A DNA stretch of 64,000 nt from Woeseiaceae bacterium (GCA_013042375.1 JABDQH010000116.1:1-64000), one strand, 5' to 3'. Shown: positions 1 through 9,306, numbered from the stretch's first letter. Made by a program: numbers and translations. The notes: generated from the sequence alone by a model not told the origin.

Positions 1-974
1 TCGAGGACGCCGAAGAAGAAAATGTCGAGATCATGGTCAACCATTCGCCGAAGGAGTTCGTCATCGAGGACGGCCGGGTCGTCGGCATGAAGTTCGACCT
101 CATGGAATACAACGTCGACGAGCAGGGTCGCATTGATCGTGGCACCGTCACCGGCGAGAAGGTTATCCCCTGCGATGATGTGATTCTTGCGATTGGACAG
201 GACAACGCTTTTCCGTGGATCGAGCGCGATCTTGGTATCGAATTCGACCAGTGGGAATGCCCGGTCGTCGATGAAACGACGATGATGTGCTCGCGCGAGG
301 GCGTGTTCTTCGGCGGCGATTCGGCCTTCGGGCCCAAGAACATCATCTGGGCCGTCGAGCATGGTCACCAGGCAGCGGTTTCGATTCACAAGTATTGCCA
401 CGGAGAAGATCTTCGCGATCGCCTGCCGTACGGTCTGAACCTGTACACGCAGAAGATGGGCATGCACGAATGGAGTTATTCGAACGACTACGACACGTCG
501 GCGCGCCGGCTCATGCCGCACGTGGACCTCAAGAAGCGTTTCCAGAAGCTTGATATCGAAGTCGAGCTCGGTTTCTCGGCCGAGCAGGCCGCGGAAGAAG
601 TCGAGCGCTGTCTCAACTGCGATATCCAGACCGTATTTGCGGCGAAGCTCTGTATCGAGTGCGACGCGTGCCTCGACATCTGCCCGGTCAGCTGTCTGAC
701 GATCACGCAGAATGGCGACGAGGACGACCTGCGCACACGCCTCAAGGTGCCGGCGCAGAATCTCGAACAGGCGCTGTACGTATCCGACGACCTGCCGCAG
801 ACGGGTCGCGTCATGGTCAAGGACGAAGATCTGTGCGTCCACTGCGGCCTGTGTGCCGAACGTTGCCCGACCGGGGCGTGGGACATGCAGAAGTCGAAGC
901 TGCTCATCCCGTATGCCGTCGACGAAGCCGCCGGCGAAGTGCTGCAGACCGCGACTGCCGGATCAACCAGTTAA
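1..974 (+). CDS. GltD-like FAD oxidoreductase fused to a C-terminal 2x[4Fe-4S] ferredoxin domain (5' truncated)
   Basis: The reading frame is open to the left window edge, so the N-terminus is missing. The visible part starts in the second half of a glutamate-synthase-small-chain-type pyridine nucleotide oxidoreductase: VILAIGQDN and FFGGDSAFGPKNIIWAVEHGHQAA are the NAD(P)/FAD closing motifs of that family. The last about 120 residues carry cysteine clusters CLNC, CIECDACLDICP and CVHCGLCAERCP, which fit a bacterial two-[4Fe-4S] ferredoxin. It ends 9 bases before korA. I infer that it passes electrons between reduced ferredoxin made by KorAB and NAD(P). The cofactor preference cannot be read here. 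Confidence 0.85.
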   Translation, partial: EDAEEENVEIMVNHSPKEFVIEDGRVVGMKFDLMEYNVDEQGRIDRGTVTGEKVIPCDDVILAIGQDNAFPWIERDLGIEFDQWECPVVDETTMMCSREGVFFGGDSAFGPKNIIWAVEHGHQAAVSIHKYCHGEDLRDRLPYGLNLYTQKMGMHEWSYSNDYDTSARRLMPHVDLKKRFQKLDIEVELGFSAEQAAEEVERCLNCDIQTVFAAKLCIECDACLDICPVSCLTITQNGDEDDLRTRLKVPAQNLEQALYVSDDLPQTGRVMVKDEDLCVHCGLCAERCPTGAWDMQKSKLLIPYAVDEAAGEVLQTATAGSTS

Positions 975-983
975 GGAACTCCC

Positions 984-2786
984 GTGGCCGCAATCAACGA
1001 CGTCGTCATCAAGATAGCCACGGTGAACGGCACCGGCTCGGCGAGTGCAAACGGCTTGTTGCGCAAGGCGATCTTCCGCATGGGCGTGCCCGTCGTCGGC
1101 AAGAACTACTTCCCTTCGAACATCCAGGGCCTGCCGACGTGGTACGAGATTCGCGTGACCGGCGATGACTACCACTGTCGCTCGGATCGCGTCGACATCA
1201 TGGTGGCGATGAACGCCCAGACCTATGCGCGGGACATGGCCGAGGTCGAGCCCGGTGGCTGCCTGATCTATGATTCGACCTGGCCCCGCAGCAGCCTGCT
1301 GGACCGAGAGGACATCACGATCATCGGCGTGCCGCTGTCGAAAATGTGCAACGAGAACTTCGACGGCGTCCGGGCACGCATCCTGATGAAGAACATCGCC
1401 TATGTCGGCGTGATAGCGGCCCTGGTTGCGGTCGATCTCGACGTCATCAAGGACCTGCTCGAAGAGACCTTCGCCGACAAGGCGCACCTGATCGCCTCGA
1501 ATATGGAGGCGATTCACTTAGGATTCGATTACGCGGCCGCAAAATTCTCGTGCCCGCTGCCGGCGCGTGTCGAGAAGATGGACAAGACCAAAGGCCATAT
1601 CGTCGTCGATGGCAATACAGCCGCCGGCCTTGGCTGCATGTACGCCGGCGCGACGGTCGGCGCCTGGTACCCGATCACGCCGTCGACCTCGCTCATGGAC
1701 GCGTTTCGCAACTTCTGTTCGCGCTACCGAGTCGATCCCGAGACGGGCAAGCGCACCTACTGCATCATCCAGGCCGAGGATGAGCTCGCGGCCATCGGCA
1801 TGGTGCTCGGCGCGAGCTGGAGCGGCGCGCGCTCGTTCACGCCGACGAGTGGACCGGGCATCTCCCTGATGAGCGAGTTCATCGGCTTTGCCTACTACGC
1901 CGAGATCCCGGCCGTCATATTCAACGTGCAGCGCGTGGGCCCGTCGACCGGCATGCCGACGCGCACCCAGCAGTGCGACCTGATTTCCTGTGCCTATGCG
2001 TCGCACGGCGACACGAAGCACGTGTTGCTGTTCCCGGCCGACCCGGCCGAGTGCTTCTACATGTCGCCCGAGGCCTTCGATCTCGCCGAGCGCCTGCAGA
2101 CGCCGGTCATGGTCCTGACCGACCTCGACATCGGCATGAACGACTGGATGGTGCCCGAGCTCGAATGGGATGACGACTACGTTCCCGACCGCGGCAAGGT
2201 GTACACGGCCGAGGATCTCGAGAAGATGGAGAAATTCCACCGCTACCTCGATGTCGACGGTGACGGCATTCCTTACCGGACCCTGCCCGGTGTGCACCCC
2301 AGGGGCGCCTATTTCACGCGCGGGTCGGGCCATTCCAAGTACGGGGGCTACACGGAAGACTCGGACGAATATCAGGAAGTGATCGACCGCCTGCTGGTCA
2401 AGTGGGAGACGGCTCGCACGCTCGTGCCCGAAGCCGAAATCCGCTACTCGAAATTCAACAAGGCGGCCATCCTTACCCTCGGCAGCGGTGACGGCGCCTG
2501 CAAGGAGGCCCTCGACCGGCTCGAGGCACAAAGCGTCGGGCTCAACTATTGCCGTGTCAAGGCATTCCCCTTCACCGACGCCGTACGCGATTTCATCGAC
2601 GCACACGACCTCGTTTATGTCGTCGAACAAAATCGGGACGCGCAGCTGCGCACGCTGCTGATCAATGATATCGAGGCTGACCAGGGCAAACTCGTGCCCT
2701 TGCTGCATTACAACGGCATGCCGATCAATGCGGGCTTTGTCGTCGAGGGTGTGCTCGCCGAAATCAAGAAAGGACGCGCCGCATGA
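984..2786 (+). CDS. korA: 2-oxoacid:ferredoxin oxidoreductase, fused gamma-alpha subunit (KorA type)
   Basis: 600 residues. Residues about 8-185 are the gamma (catalytic-domain) module of the pyruvate/2-oxoglutarate ferredoxin oxidoreductase family, and residues from about 205 are the alpha N-terminal thiamine-binding module, with the typical YPITPSTS at 229-236. This fused gamma-alpha order is the one found in KorA-type two-subunit enzymes. The family oxidises a 2-oxoacid and CoA to acyl-CoA, CO2 and reduced ferredoxin, or the reverse. The start is GTG, with AAGGA 7 bases upstream. The stop overlaps the korB start (ATGA). Substrate (2-oxoglutarate or another 2-oxoacid) is inferred from overall family resemblance only. 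Confidence 0.9.
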   Translation: MAAINDVVIKIATVNGTGSASANGLLRKAIFRMGVPVVGKNYFPSNIQGLPTWYEIRVTGDDYHCRSDRVDIMVAMNAQTYARDMAEVEPGGCLIYDSTWPRSSLLDREDITIIGVPLSKMCNENFDGVRARILMKNIAYVGVIAALVAVDLDVIKDLLEETFADKAHLIASNMEAIHLGFDYAAAKFSCPLPARVEKMDKTKGHIVVDGNTAAGLGCMYAGATVGAWYPITPSTSLMDAFRNFCSRYRVDPETGKRTYCIIQAEDELAAIGMVLGASWSGARSFTPTSGPGISLMSEFIGFAYYAEIPAVIFNVQRVGPSTGMPTRTQQCDLISCAYASHGDTKHVLLFPADPAECFYMSPEAFDLAERLQTPVMVLTDLDIGMNDWMVPELEWDDDYVPDRGKVYTAEDLEKMEKFHRYLDVDGDGIPYRTLPGVHPRGAYFTRGSGHSKYGGYTEDSDEYQEVIDRLLVKWETARTLVPEAEIRYSKFNKAAILTLGSGDGACKEALDRLEAQSVGLNYCRVKAFPFTDAVRDFIDAHDLVYVVEQNRDAQLRTLLINDIEADQGKLVPLLHYNGMPINAGFVVEGVLAEIKKGRAA

Positions 2787-3838
2787 CCTATATTGCCAAG
2801 CCCAGGGTTGCCCACCCGAGCCTGCCGAAAAACGAGCTCGGATTGACGACGCGTGACTACGAGGGCGTCGTTTCAACGCTCTGCGCGGGCTGCGGGCACG
2901 ACTCGGTAACGGCGGCGCTGATCCAGGCCGTGTTCGAGCTCGATATCGAACCGCACATGCTCGCCAAGATGTCGGGCATCGGCTGTTCGTCGAAAACGCC
3001 GGCGTATTTTGCCAGCCAGGCGCATGGCTTTAACTCGGTACATGGGCGCATGCCATCGGTGACGACCGGGGCGAACGCGGCCAACCGGGACATGACCTAC
3101 GTCGGCGTATCGGGTGACGGCGACTCCCTGTCGATCGGCGTTGGCCAGTTCGTTCACGCGATCCGGCGCAATCTCAATGTCTGCTACCTCATCGAGAACA
3201 ACGGCGTCTACGGTCTGACCAAGGGCCAGTTCTCGGCTTCTGCCGACATCGGTTCCAAGCCGAAGAAGGGCCTGCCGAACCAGCAGGAGCCGATCGACCC
3301 GGCGAGCGCGGCGCTCGCACTCGGTGCGACCTATATCGCGCGCAGCTTCTCGGGCGACAAGGAACAGCTCGTGCCGCTGATCAAGGGCGCGATTATGCAT
3401 TCAGGCTTTTCGCTCGTCGACGTCATCAGCCCCTGCGTGACGTTTAACGATCACGAAGGTTCGACCAAGAGCTATGCGCATACGCGCCAGTTCTATCATC
3501 ATGTTGCCAACATCGATTACATCCATCCGTCGGAAGAGATCAAGGCCTCCTACGACGAAGGAGAAGCAATGTCGGTGCACCTGCATGGCGGCGACTCTAT
3601 AGTCTTGCGCAAGATCAGCCGCGAGTACGACCCGACGAGCCGCGCCGAGGCCTTCAAATACCTGCGCGATCGTTTCAACGAGGGCGAAATCACGACGGGT
3701 CTCCTGTACGTGAACGAAGAGCGTGCCGAGATGCACGAACTCATGGGCAACTCCGATACGCCGCTGGCACAGCTGCCTTACGAGGGCCTGCACCCCGGCG
3801 ACGACGAACTGCAGGAGATTCAGCGACGCTACCGCTAG
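2783..3838 (+). CDS. korB: 2-oxoacid:ferredoxin oxidoreductase, beta subunit (KorB type)
   Basis: 351 residues. CAGCGHD near residue 34 and the thiamine diphosphate motif GDGD (111-114) followed by ENNGVYGLTKGQ are diagnostic of the beta subunit. It binds thiamine diphosphate and, in the family, one [4Fe-4S] cluster. It overlaps korA by 4 bases, so the two are translationally coupled. Together with the ferredoxin-containing protein before korA this makes a complete enzyme plus electron-carrier operon. No further gene follows on this strand for 150 bases. Confidence 0.92.
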   Translation: MTYIAKPRVAHPSLPKNELGLTTRDYEGVVSTLCAGCGHDSVTAALIQAVFELDIEPHMLAKMSGIGCSSKTPAYFASQAHGFNSVHGRMPSVTTGANAANRDMTYVGVSGDGDSLSIGVGQFVHAIRRNLNVCYLIENNGVYGLTKGQFSASADIGSKPKKGLPNQQEPIDPASAALALGATYIARSFSGDKEQLVPLIKGAIMHSGFSLVDVISPCVTFNDHEGSTKSYAHTRQFYHHVANIDYIHPSEEIKASYDEGEAMSVHLHGGDSIVLRKISREYDPTSRAEAFKYLRDRFNEGEITTGLLYVNEERAEMHELMGNSDTPLAQLPYEGLHPGDDELQEIQRRYR

Positions 3839-3992
3839 CTCGGCGTCCGCGGTTCACCCGGTTGCTATTTGACATTGCCATTATTAGACGCGTGTCTCAT
3901 TCTTCGCGCGCGCGCTCGAGCGCCGCGCAATCTGACTGAACCTGGTCCTCGAGTATCGTGTTTGTAACTGGTACACGGACAAGGAAAGTCAT
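3839..3992. other. intergenic region after korB
   Basis: 154 bases with no ORF. It contains a TTGACA hexamer at 3869-3874 but no convincing -10 at the usual spacing, so I do not call a promoter. AAGGAAAG just before the next ATG (3993) is a good ribosome binding site. Confidence 0.4.
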
Positions 3993-4202
3993 ATGGATCC
4001 CCGCGAAAAAAGGCACGAGTTCCTCCCGACACTATGCTTCGCGATGGGCGTGATATTCGTCCTCGGCGCCGCCTACATCGGCATCGGTCATGCTTTCACG
4101 CTCGGCTACGCAGTAATCGGCATTACCTGCATGATGGCAGGCACCTTCATGGGCGCCGTCCGGCACGTGGCGCGCGCGCAGGTAGTACGATCGCACCATT
4201 GA
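3993..4202 (+). CDS. small two-helix membrane protein, unknown function
   Basis: 69 residues. It has a charged N-terminus, two hydrophobic stretches (about 14-32 and 36-55) and a basic tail, so probably a small inner-membrane protein with both ends in the cytoplasm. A good Shine-Dalgarno (AAGGAAAG) supports the ATG start. I do not recognise the family. It sits alone between the kor genes and the diguanylate cyclase, with 84 bases before the latter. Confidence 0.6.
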   Translation: MDPREKRHEFLPTLCFAMGVIFVLGAAYIGIGHAFTLGYAVIGITCMMAGTFMGAVRHVARAQVVRSHH

Positions 4203-4286
4203 GTTTGCGGGGCCCGGTCGGCAGTCCGGCGCCATACTGTGACGTAGGCACGACGTAGCCAAGGTCGCGCCGGATACGATACGCGG

Positions 4287-5594
4287 ATGACCGCCGATGC
4301 CCTCACACAGTCGTTCCTGCTGACGGCGCAAGCCGTGGCTGTGTGCGGCCTGTTGCTCGCCTTTTTCAGCCTGCGCCATCGTTTCGGCTATGCGCCGCTG
4401 TATGTGACGCTCGGCGGTTTCCAGCACCTGCAGACGCTGCTGGCGAAGACCCTGTATATCGAGGTGTTCCCAGGCATCGTCGTTTCGCCGGGATCGGTCG
4501 TCTTGTTCACGGCGACGCTGTTCGCCGTACTGCTCGTCTATATTCGCGAGGATACGGCGCAGACCCGGTCGTTGATCGTCGGGATCGTCGCCGCCAACCT
4601 GACGCTCAGTCTCGTCGTCTGGATGACGACGTTCCACCTGGGCAGCGACCTGCTCGTCCAGACCGGTTTCGCAAGCGAGCACCTGCTGCAATGGAGCCTG
4701 CAGGCGTTCGTCGTCGGTACCGTGACCCTGATTGTCGACGCCTTCCTGATCGTCGTGCTGTACGAGTACTTCTATCGGCTGTTTCCGCGCCTGCTGTTCG
4801 CGCGCATCTTCGCCGCCATGTTTGTCGTCGTTGTCATCGATACCCTGCTTTTCGTTACGGCGTCTTTTTACGGCAGCACGGACTTCACGGGCATCCTCGC
4901 GTCCGGAGTTATCGGCAAGGCGTCGGCAGCGCTGATTTACACGTTCTTGCTGAGTTCTTACCTGCGATGGGCGCGATCCCGTGCGGCAGGGGGTCATGGA
5001 TTTTCAGGCCATGCCGACGACATTTTCCATATTCTTACCTACAAACAGCGCTTCGAGCTATTGGAAGAGGAAATCAAGCGAGATGGTTTGACCGGGCTCT
5101 TCAATCGGCGCTTCTTCGACGAGAACCTGCGCCGGGAAATGGGGCGCGCCGACCGGCTCGCACACGAGCTCAACCTCGCACTGATCGATATCGATCACTT
5201 CAAGTCCATCAACGACAGCTACGGGCACCAGGTCGGCGACCAGTTCATTCAGGCGCTCGCGGACAGCATGCAGGCGGCATTCCGTGCCGCAGACATTCCG
5301 TGCCGCTACGGCGGCGAAGAATTCGCGATCATCATGCCGGACTGCCCTGTCGAGGGCGCGTCGAGGGCAACGGAGCGCCTGCAGGCCGAGTTCTCGGCCT
5401 TGTGCAAGGCTCGCGGACTGCCGGGTGCCGACGGCGTCACGTTTACGGCAGGTATCGCGAACTACCCGGCCGACGCGGATACTGCGGTCGACCTGATCGA
5501 ACGGGCTGATCAGCGTCTCTACAAGGGCAAGCGGCACGGGCGCAACCGCGTGATGCTGGATACGGTCAGAATGAGTAAGCTGGCGATGAGCTGA
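4287..5594 (+). CDS. membrane-bound GGDEF diguanylate cyclase
   Basis: 435 residues. The N-terminal about 235 residues are hydrophobic with about six to seven membrane helices and form an uncharacterised sensor. The C-terminal GGDEF domain has an intact active-site GGEEF (342-346), so it should make c-di-GMP from two GTP. RAAD at 333-336, five residues before the active-site motif, matches the RxxD allosteric inhibitory site. There is no EAL domain. It converges on the DUF1501 gene. No clear Shine-Dalgarno precedes the ATG. Confidence 0.9.
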   Translation: MTADALTQSFLLTAQAVAVCGLLLAFFSLRHRFGYAPLYVTLGGFQHLQTLLAKTLYIEVFPGIVVSPGSVVLFTATLFAVLLVYIREDTAQTRSLIVGIVAANLTLSLVVWMTTFHLGSDLLVQTGFASEHLLQWSLQAFVVGTVTLIVDAFLIVVLYEYFYRLFPRLLFARIFAAMFVVVVIDTLLFVTASFYGSTDFTGILASGVIGKASAALIYTFLLSSYLRWARSRAAGGHGFSGHADDIFHILTYKQRFELLEEEIKRDGLTGLFNRRFFDENLRREMGRADRLAHELNLALIDIDHFKSINDSYGHQVGDQFIQALADSMQAAFRAADIPCRYGGEEFAIIMPDCPVEGASRATERLQAEFSALCKARGLPGADGVTFTAGIANYPADADTAVDLIERADQRLYKGKRHGRNRVMLDTVRMSKLAMS

Positions 5595-5610
5595 ACCCGG
5601 CTCCCGGGTT
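5594..5610. terminator. short hairpin between convergent genes
   Basis: AACCCGG CTC CCGGGTT is a perfect 7-base stem with a 3-base loop. It overlaps the end of the diguanylate cyclase gene and the stop of the DUF1501 gene. There is no T run on either side, so it may only weakly terminate. Confidence 0.35.
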
Positions 5611-6787
5611 AACTGCGGACCAGGTCCTCGAGCGGCGGCGCCGCGGCGCTGTTGGGGAACACCGTGCGGTCGATGAAGCCCGCCGACAGGCCGAGGTGCT
5701 GTTCGAGCAGGCCCTTGAAGAGGCTGCGAACGTCGGTCGTCGGCCGCAGGTCCCTTGCTTCGTAGAGGTCGGCATTGCCGAGCCCGGGCCAGTCCGAGAT
5801 GATCCTGCCGCCGTTGACGGCGCCGCCGACGAGCACGGCCGCGGTACCCGTGCCGTGGTCCGTACCGCGGGTGCCGTTCACCCGCACGGTACGGCCGAAT
5901 TCCGTGACGATGGCAACCACCGTATCGGACCAGGCATCGCCAAGACCGTCGCGCAGCTTGTCGAGACCGCGGTCGAGTGCGGCAAAGCGATTCGCGAGGG
6001 CACCGTTCGTCGTTCCCTGGTTCGCGTGTGTGTCCCAGCCGCCGAGTTCGACGACGGCGATACGCGGCCCGTCGGGGGCAACAAGAAAGCGTGCTGCCGA
6101 CGTCATGAGTTCACCGAACTGTTGCGCCTCGTTGCCTCTGCGCCCGCTCATGCTGTCCATGCCCGTGGCGATGTCCTGCGACCTGAGCGCCTGGCTCAGG
6201 CGCGTCGCAAAAAACTCGTCGCCGGCATACAGGCGTTGCAGGCGTCCGAGCGTGCTGTCGTCGGCATCCGGCAATCTCGACGGCGCCCAGCTCGTGGTCG
6301 AATTGTCGCCACGCAGCACGAGCGGCGTGTTCTGTGCGAGCGCAATCGCGATTTCGCTGCTGCCCGAGAGAGGGGCAAGCGCACGGTTGAGCCAACCGTC
6401 GCGCAGGCGACCGACGGAGGTCCCGCCGCTTTCGAGCACATCCTGTCCGTCGAAATGCGAACGCTCACGGTACGGGCTTGCGACGGCGTGGACGACGATA
6501 GCCTCATCGTCCCTGAAGCGCGCGTGCACGCCGGGCAACCCGGGGTGCAGGCCGAACAGGCCGTCCAGCTTGAGCAAGTCAGACCTCTGCAGCGCAAGTT
6601 CGCCACGCAAGTTGCGGTAGTTACCGTCGCCATAAGGCGCGGCCAGCGCGAGGCCGTCGACGGCACCGCGCAGTACGACGAGTACAAGACGCGCTTCGCT
6701 GGTGCCGCCGGCAAGGGCCAGGCCTGGCAGCGAGTTCGCGGCGGCGGTCAGCCCGAGCGCCTGCAGGAGCTTTCTGCGGGTCAGCAT
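5609..6787 (-). CDS. DUF1501 family secreted protein
   Basis: 392 residues from this start. The N-terminus TRRKLLQALGL followed by a hydrophobic stretch and an AxA-like site looks like a twin-arginine signal. The body matches the DUF1501 (sulfatase-like) family: LVLVVLRGAVDGL near the start, GGWDTHANQG and VIVTEFGRT later. The ATG at 6787 has AGAGGAG six bases upstream. An ATG at 6793 overlaps the DUF1800 stop (ATGA) but touches the Shine-Dalgarno. DUF1501 genes are typically found with DUF1800, as here. The reaction is unknown. The ORF track's longer version starts inside the upstream gene. Confidence 0.88.
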   Translation of the reverse strand: MLTRRKLLQALGLTAAANSLPGLALAGGTSEARLVLVVLRGAVDGLALAAPYGDGNYRNLRGELALQRSDLLKLDGLFGLHPGLPGVHARFRDDEAIVVHAVASPYRERSHFDGQDVLESGGTSVGRLRDGWLNRALAPLSGSSEIAIALAQNTPLVLRGDNSTTSWAPSRLPDADDSTLGRLQRLYAGDEFFATRLSQALRSQDIATGMDSMSGRRGNEAQQFGELMTSAARFLVAPDGPRIAVVELGGWDTHANQGTTNGALANRFAALDRGLDKLRDGLGDAWSDTVVAIVTEFGRTVRVNGTRGTDHGTGTAAVLVGGAVNGGRIISDWPGLGNADLYEARDLRPTTDVRSLFKGLLEQHLGLSAGFIDRTVFPNSAAAPPLEDLVRS

Positions 6788-6789
6788 TT

Positions 6790-8175
6790 TCATCTCCTCT
6801 GAAAATCCGGCGACGCCAGCAACAGCGTCATGCCCTGGATGCGGCTCTCCGCCCGTGAAATCGCCCGGCGCGTGTCGGGGTCGAAACGCGTCCCGAGGAC
6901 CGCAGCGCCGAGCTCGACCGGGTCGACGCCCGAGCCGATGAGGCGCGCGGCCTGGTTGGAAAACTCGATGCGCTTGTAGAGTGCGTCGGCGCCTCCCCAT
7001 TGCTCGGCCGTATCGGGCCAGCCTGCGGGCGAGCCCGGTCGGAACGGCGTCTGTCCGAGGAGGTCGAGGGCGCCGACAATGAACTGCGGCCTCTCCGGCA
7101 CATGATTGAAGGCGCGCAGGGTCGAAACGACAAAATCGTGCGGCGACTTGTACTTGCGTTGTCCGTCATCCCAGGCCTCGTCCGAGGTCAGCATCGCCTC
7201 GTAGACGGTGGGCAGATCGCCGCCGCTCTCGAGCCAGGCACGGGCCATCTCGTCGACGAGCCCCGGGGGCGGGTCGTCGGCGACGAAATGACGCGCCAGC
7301 TTGGTCGAGACGAAGCGCGCCGTCGATGCGTGCGTCGCCAGGTCGCGCAACACCGCCTCGCCCTGCGCCACGCCGGCCTGGGCGTAGCGCCTGCCGAGTA
7401 GCTGCCTGGCGCCGGGCTCGTGAATCGCTTCGCGAAACTCGAACCTGCCCGGCTCGCCATCGGCGAAGCGCCCGCGGTCACCTGCGCCGCCGATCGACCA
7501 GCCCGTGATCACCTGGGCAAAGGTCGTCACGTCGCGCTGCGTGTAGCCGCCGTCGACGCCGAGCGTATGCAGTTCGAGGATCTCGCGAGCGAGGTTTTCG
7601 TTGAGGCCGACCTGCTGGTCGGGGCGCCGTCGCCCGGCGCGTTTCCCGAGCGGCGAGTTCGGCCCGATCGAGCGCTGGTTGTCGAGATAGATGATCATCG
7701 CCGCGTGCTTCTCGACGGCGAGGAGCAGGTCCGCAAACCTGCCGCCGACGTGCGGACGGATAGCCTCGTTCTCCATGAGGCCGGCGATGGCCGGCAACGG
7801 CTGTTTGTCGGCCGATACCGCGAAATGATTGCTCCAGAAATGCACGAGGCGATCGTGAAAAGGCCCGTCGGTTTCGACCGCGTGCCGGTATCGTGCCGCC
7901 GTCTGTGCGACGTAGTTGCGGCGGGCCCAGCGGCCGTATTTCCTGACGACGTCTTCATCATTGCGCTTCGCCTCACGTTGCTCGCGGCGCAGGTCGCGTG
8001 CTTCGGTCAGCACGCGTGCAGAGTCGGGCAGGTCGCGAAACACGGCGGGCTCCCGCGCCGGTCCCTGCAACTGGTCGAGCAGCCAGGCCGCGGGGCGCTG
8101 CACGCGGTCGAGTTCGCCCGGCCGGGCACCGAGCCCGAAGCGGTTGACGGCGATGACGATCTTCGATGCGTTCAC
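6790..8175 (-). CDS. DUF1800 domain protein
   Basis: 461 residues. NRFGLGARPGELDRV near the start, an LVHFWSNHF segment and REILELHTLGVDGGYTQRDV in the middle are hallmark DUF1800 sequences. It has no clear signal peptide, although partners in this family are usually exported. The GTG start has AAGGAG six bases upstream. It is the first gene of a two-gene operon with DUF1501 (8-residue gap or overlap at most). Function is unknown in this family. Confidence 0.88.
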   Translation of the reverse strand: MNASKIVIAVNRFGLGARPGELDRVQRPAAWLLDQLQGPAREPAVFRDLPDSARVLTEARDLRREQREAKRNDEDVVRKYGRWARRNYVAQTAARYRHAVETDGPFHDRLVHFWSNHFAVSADKQPLPAIAGLMENEAIRPHVGGRFADLLLAVEKHAAMIIYLDNQRSIGPNSPLGKRAGRRRPDQQVGLNENLAREILELHTLGVDGGYTQRDVTTFAQVITGWSIGGAGDRGRFADGEPGRFEFREAIHEPGARQLLGRRYAQAGVAQGEAVLRDLATHASTARFVSTKLARHFVADDPPPGLVDEMARAWLESGGDLPTVYEAMLTSDEAWDDGQRKYKSPHDFVVSTLRAFNHVPERPQFIVGALDLLGQTPFRPGSPAGWPDTAEQWGGADALYKRIEFSNQAARLIGSGVDPVELGAAVLGTRFDPDTRRAISRAESRIQGMTLLLASPDFQRR

Positions 8176-8382
8176 TGGTGCTCCTTGCAGGGTCGCTGCG
8201 CGCAGTCCATAACATTACAACGTGAACGGCGCCTGTTCGTTGACCACTGTCGCGCGCGGCCGGGAACGGTGCTATAACTAATTGATAGTTAATAAAATAA
8301 TTATTGCATCCAATCCACCTGCGGCGCGCATCTAAGGGATGACAGTTCGAAACGCAGATATTCTGCGAAAGGAGAAACGATC
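8176..8382. other. divergent intergenic region between DUF1800 and the DUF6249/ECF cluster
   Basis: About 200 bases. A very A/T-rich stretch at 8270-8310 contrasts with the surroundings and probably holds the promoter of the ECF cluster. GGGAAC at 8262-8267 resembles the -35 element used by many ECF sigma factors, but I cannot place a convincing -10, so autoregulation is only a guess. Confidence 0.35.
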
Positions 8383-8742
8383 GTGACAGGTGAATGGATA
8401 GGATTTACGTCCGTTGTCGGACCACTGATTTTGCTGTGCGTATTTTTCTGGCTGCGATTCAGGGCACGCCGCGAAATGCAGGAGACAATCCGAGCGGCGC
8501 TGGACAAGGGTCAGGAGCTGAGCCCCGAGCTTATTGATCGCCTCGGCCACCCGAAGGCGCCGAAAGACCGCGACTTCCGCCTGGGCGTCATCTGGATCGC
8601 GGTTGCAGTGGGTATCGCGATTCTCAGTTTTGCCATCCCCGAGGAAGAGGCGACGGGACCTCTGCTTGGAGTCGCTGGCTTCCCATTCGTGATCGGTGCT
8701 GCGTACCTGATCCTCAACAAGTTCGCGAAGCGGGAAGACTGA
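8383..8742 (+). CDS. small membrane protein resembling DUF6249
   Basis: 119 residues. One hydrophobic helix near the N-terminus (about 9-24), a charged linker with a KGQELSPELI segment, then two helices (about 66-85 and 92-110). This layout and the linker match small DUF6249-type proteins that are often next to ECF sigma factor genes. The GTG start has AAAGGAG upstream. It ends 12 bases before the sigma factor gene, so it is probably cotranscribed with it. The biochemical role is unknown. Confidence 0.7.
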   Translation: MTGEWIGFTSVVGPLILLCVFFWLRFRARREMQETIRAALDKGQELSPELIDRLGHPKAPKDRDFRLGVIWIAVAVGIAILSFAIPEEEATGPLLGVAGFPFVIGAAYLILNKFAKRED

Positions 8743-8754
8743 GGAAACGGAGTC

Positions 8755-9306
8755 TTGACTTGGGGCGAGGACAAGCAGCTCGTTGCACGTGCGCTCGCGT
8801 CGCCGGATACGGCCGCCTTCGGCGAGCTCGTCCGTCGCCACCAGTCGCACGTACGCAACTTCCTGAGAAAGCTCGCCGGCGATTACACGCTGGCGGACGA
8901 CCTCGCCCAGGAGTGTTTCATGCACGCATGGGACAAGCTGCATACGTATTCGGGCAAAGGTACGTTTATCGGCTGGCTCTTGAAAGTGGCTTATACGACG
9001 TTCCTGCAATCGAAACGCAAGTCGAGGCGTTACGCGGAGATTCTCGAGCAGGTCGGACACGTGTCGGTCGCCGAGGAACGCATGAGTACGCCGGCATCCG
9101 AGGACATCGGCGACCTGGATCGCTTCCTCGCGGTGCTGAACGAGGAAGAGCGCGCGATCATGGTCATGTCCTACGCTTTAGGGATGTCGCATCGCGAGAT
9201 CTCCGAGTCCCTGGGCATGCCGGCTGGTACCGTGAAATCCGTGATTCATCGTGCTAAACAGAGAATCAGGACGAGTTTTGACATCAAAGATCATCAACAT
9301 GGCTGA
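8755..9306 (+). CDS. ECF-family RNA polymerase sigma factor
   Basis: 183 residues. Region 2 is seen as DDLAQECFMHAWDKL with GTFIGWLLKVAYTTF, and region 4 as MSHREISESLGMPAGTVKSVIHRAKQRIR with a helix-turn-helix. It directs RNA polymerase to a small regulon, probably in response to an envelope or redox signal. The TTG start is supported by GAGGAAACGGAG just upstream. It overlaps the next gene by 8 bases, as sigma/anti-sigma pairs often do. Confidence 0.92.
   Translation: MTWGEDKQLVARALASPDTAAFGELVRRHQSHVRNFLRKLAGDYTLADDLAQECFMHAWDKLHTYSGKGTFIGWLLKVAYTTFLQSKRKSRRYAEILEQVGHVSVAEERMSTPASEDIGDLDRFLAVLNEEERAIMVMSYALGMSHREISESLGMPAGTVKSVIHRAKQRIRTSFDIKDHQHG

Noticed and set aside
3869-3897. TTGACA as a promoter after korB
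   Set aside because: No matching -10 at 15-19 bases.
8240-8278. TTGACC and TATAAC as a promoter pair
   Set aside because: The spacing is 27 bases, too long for sigma-70.
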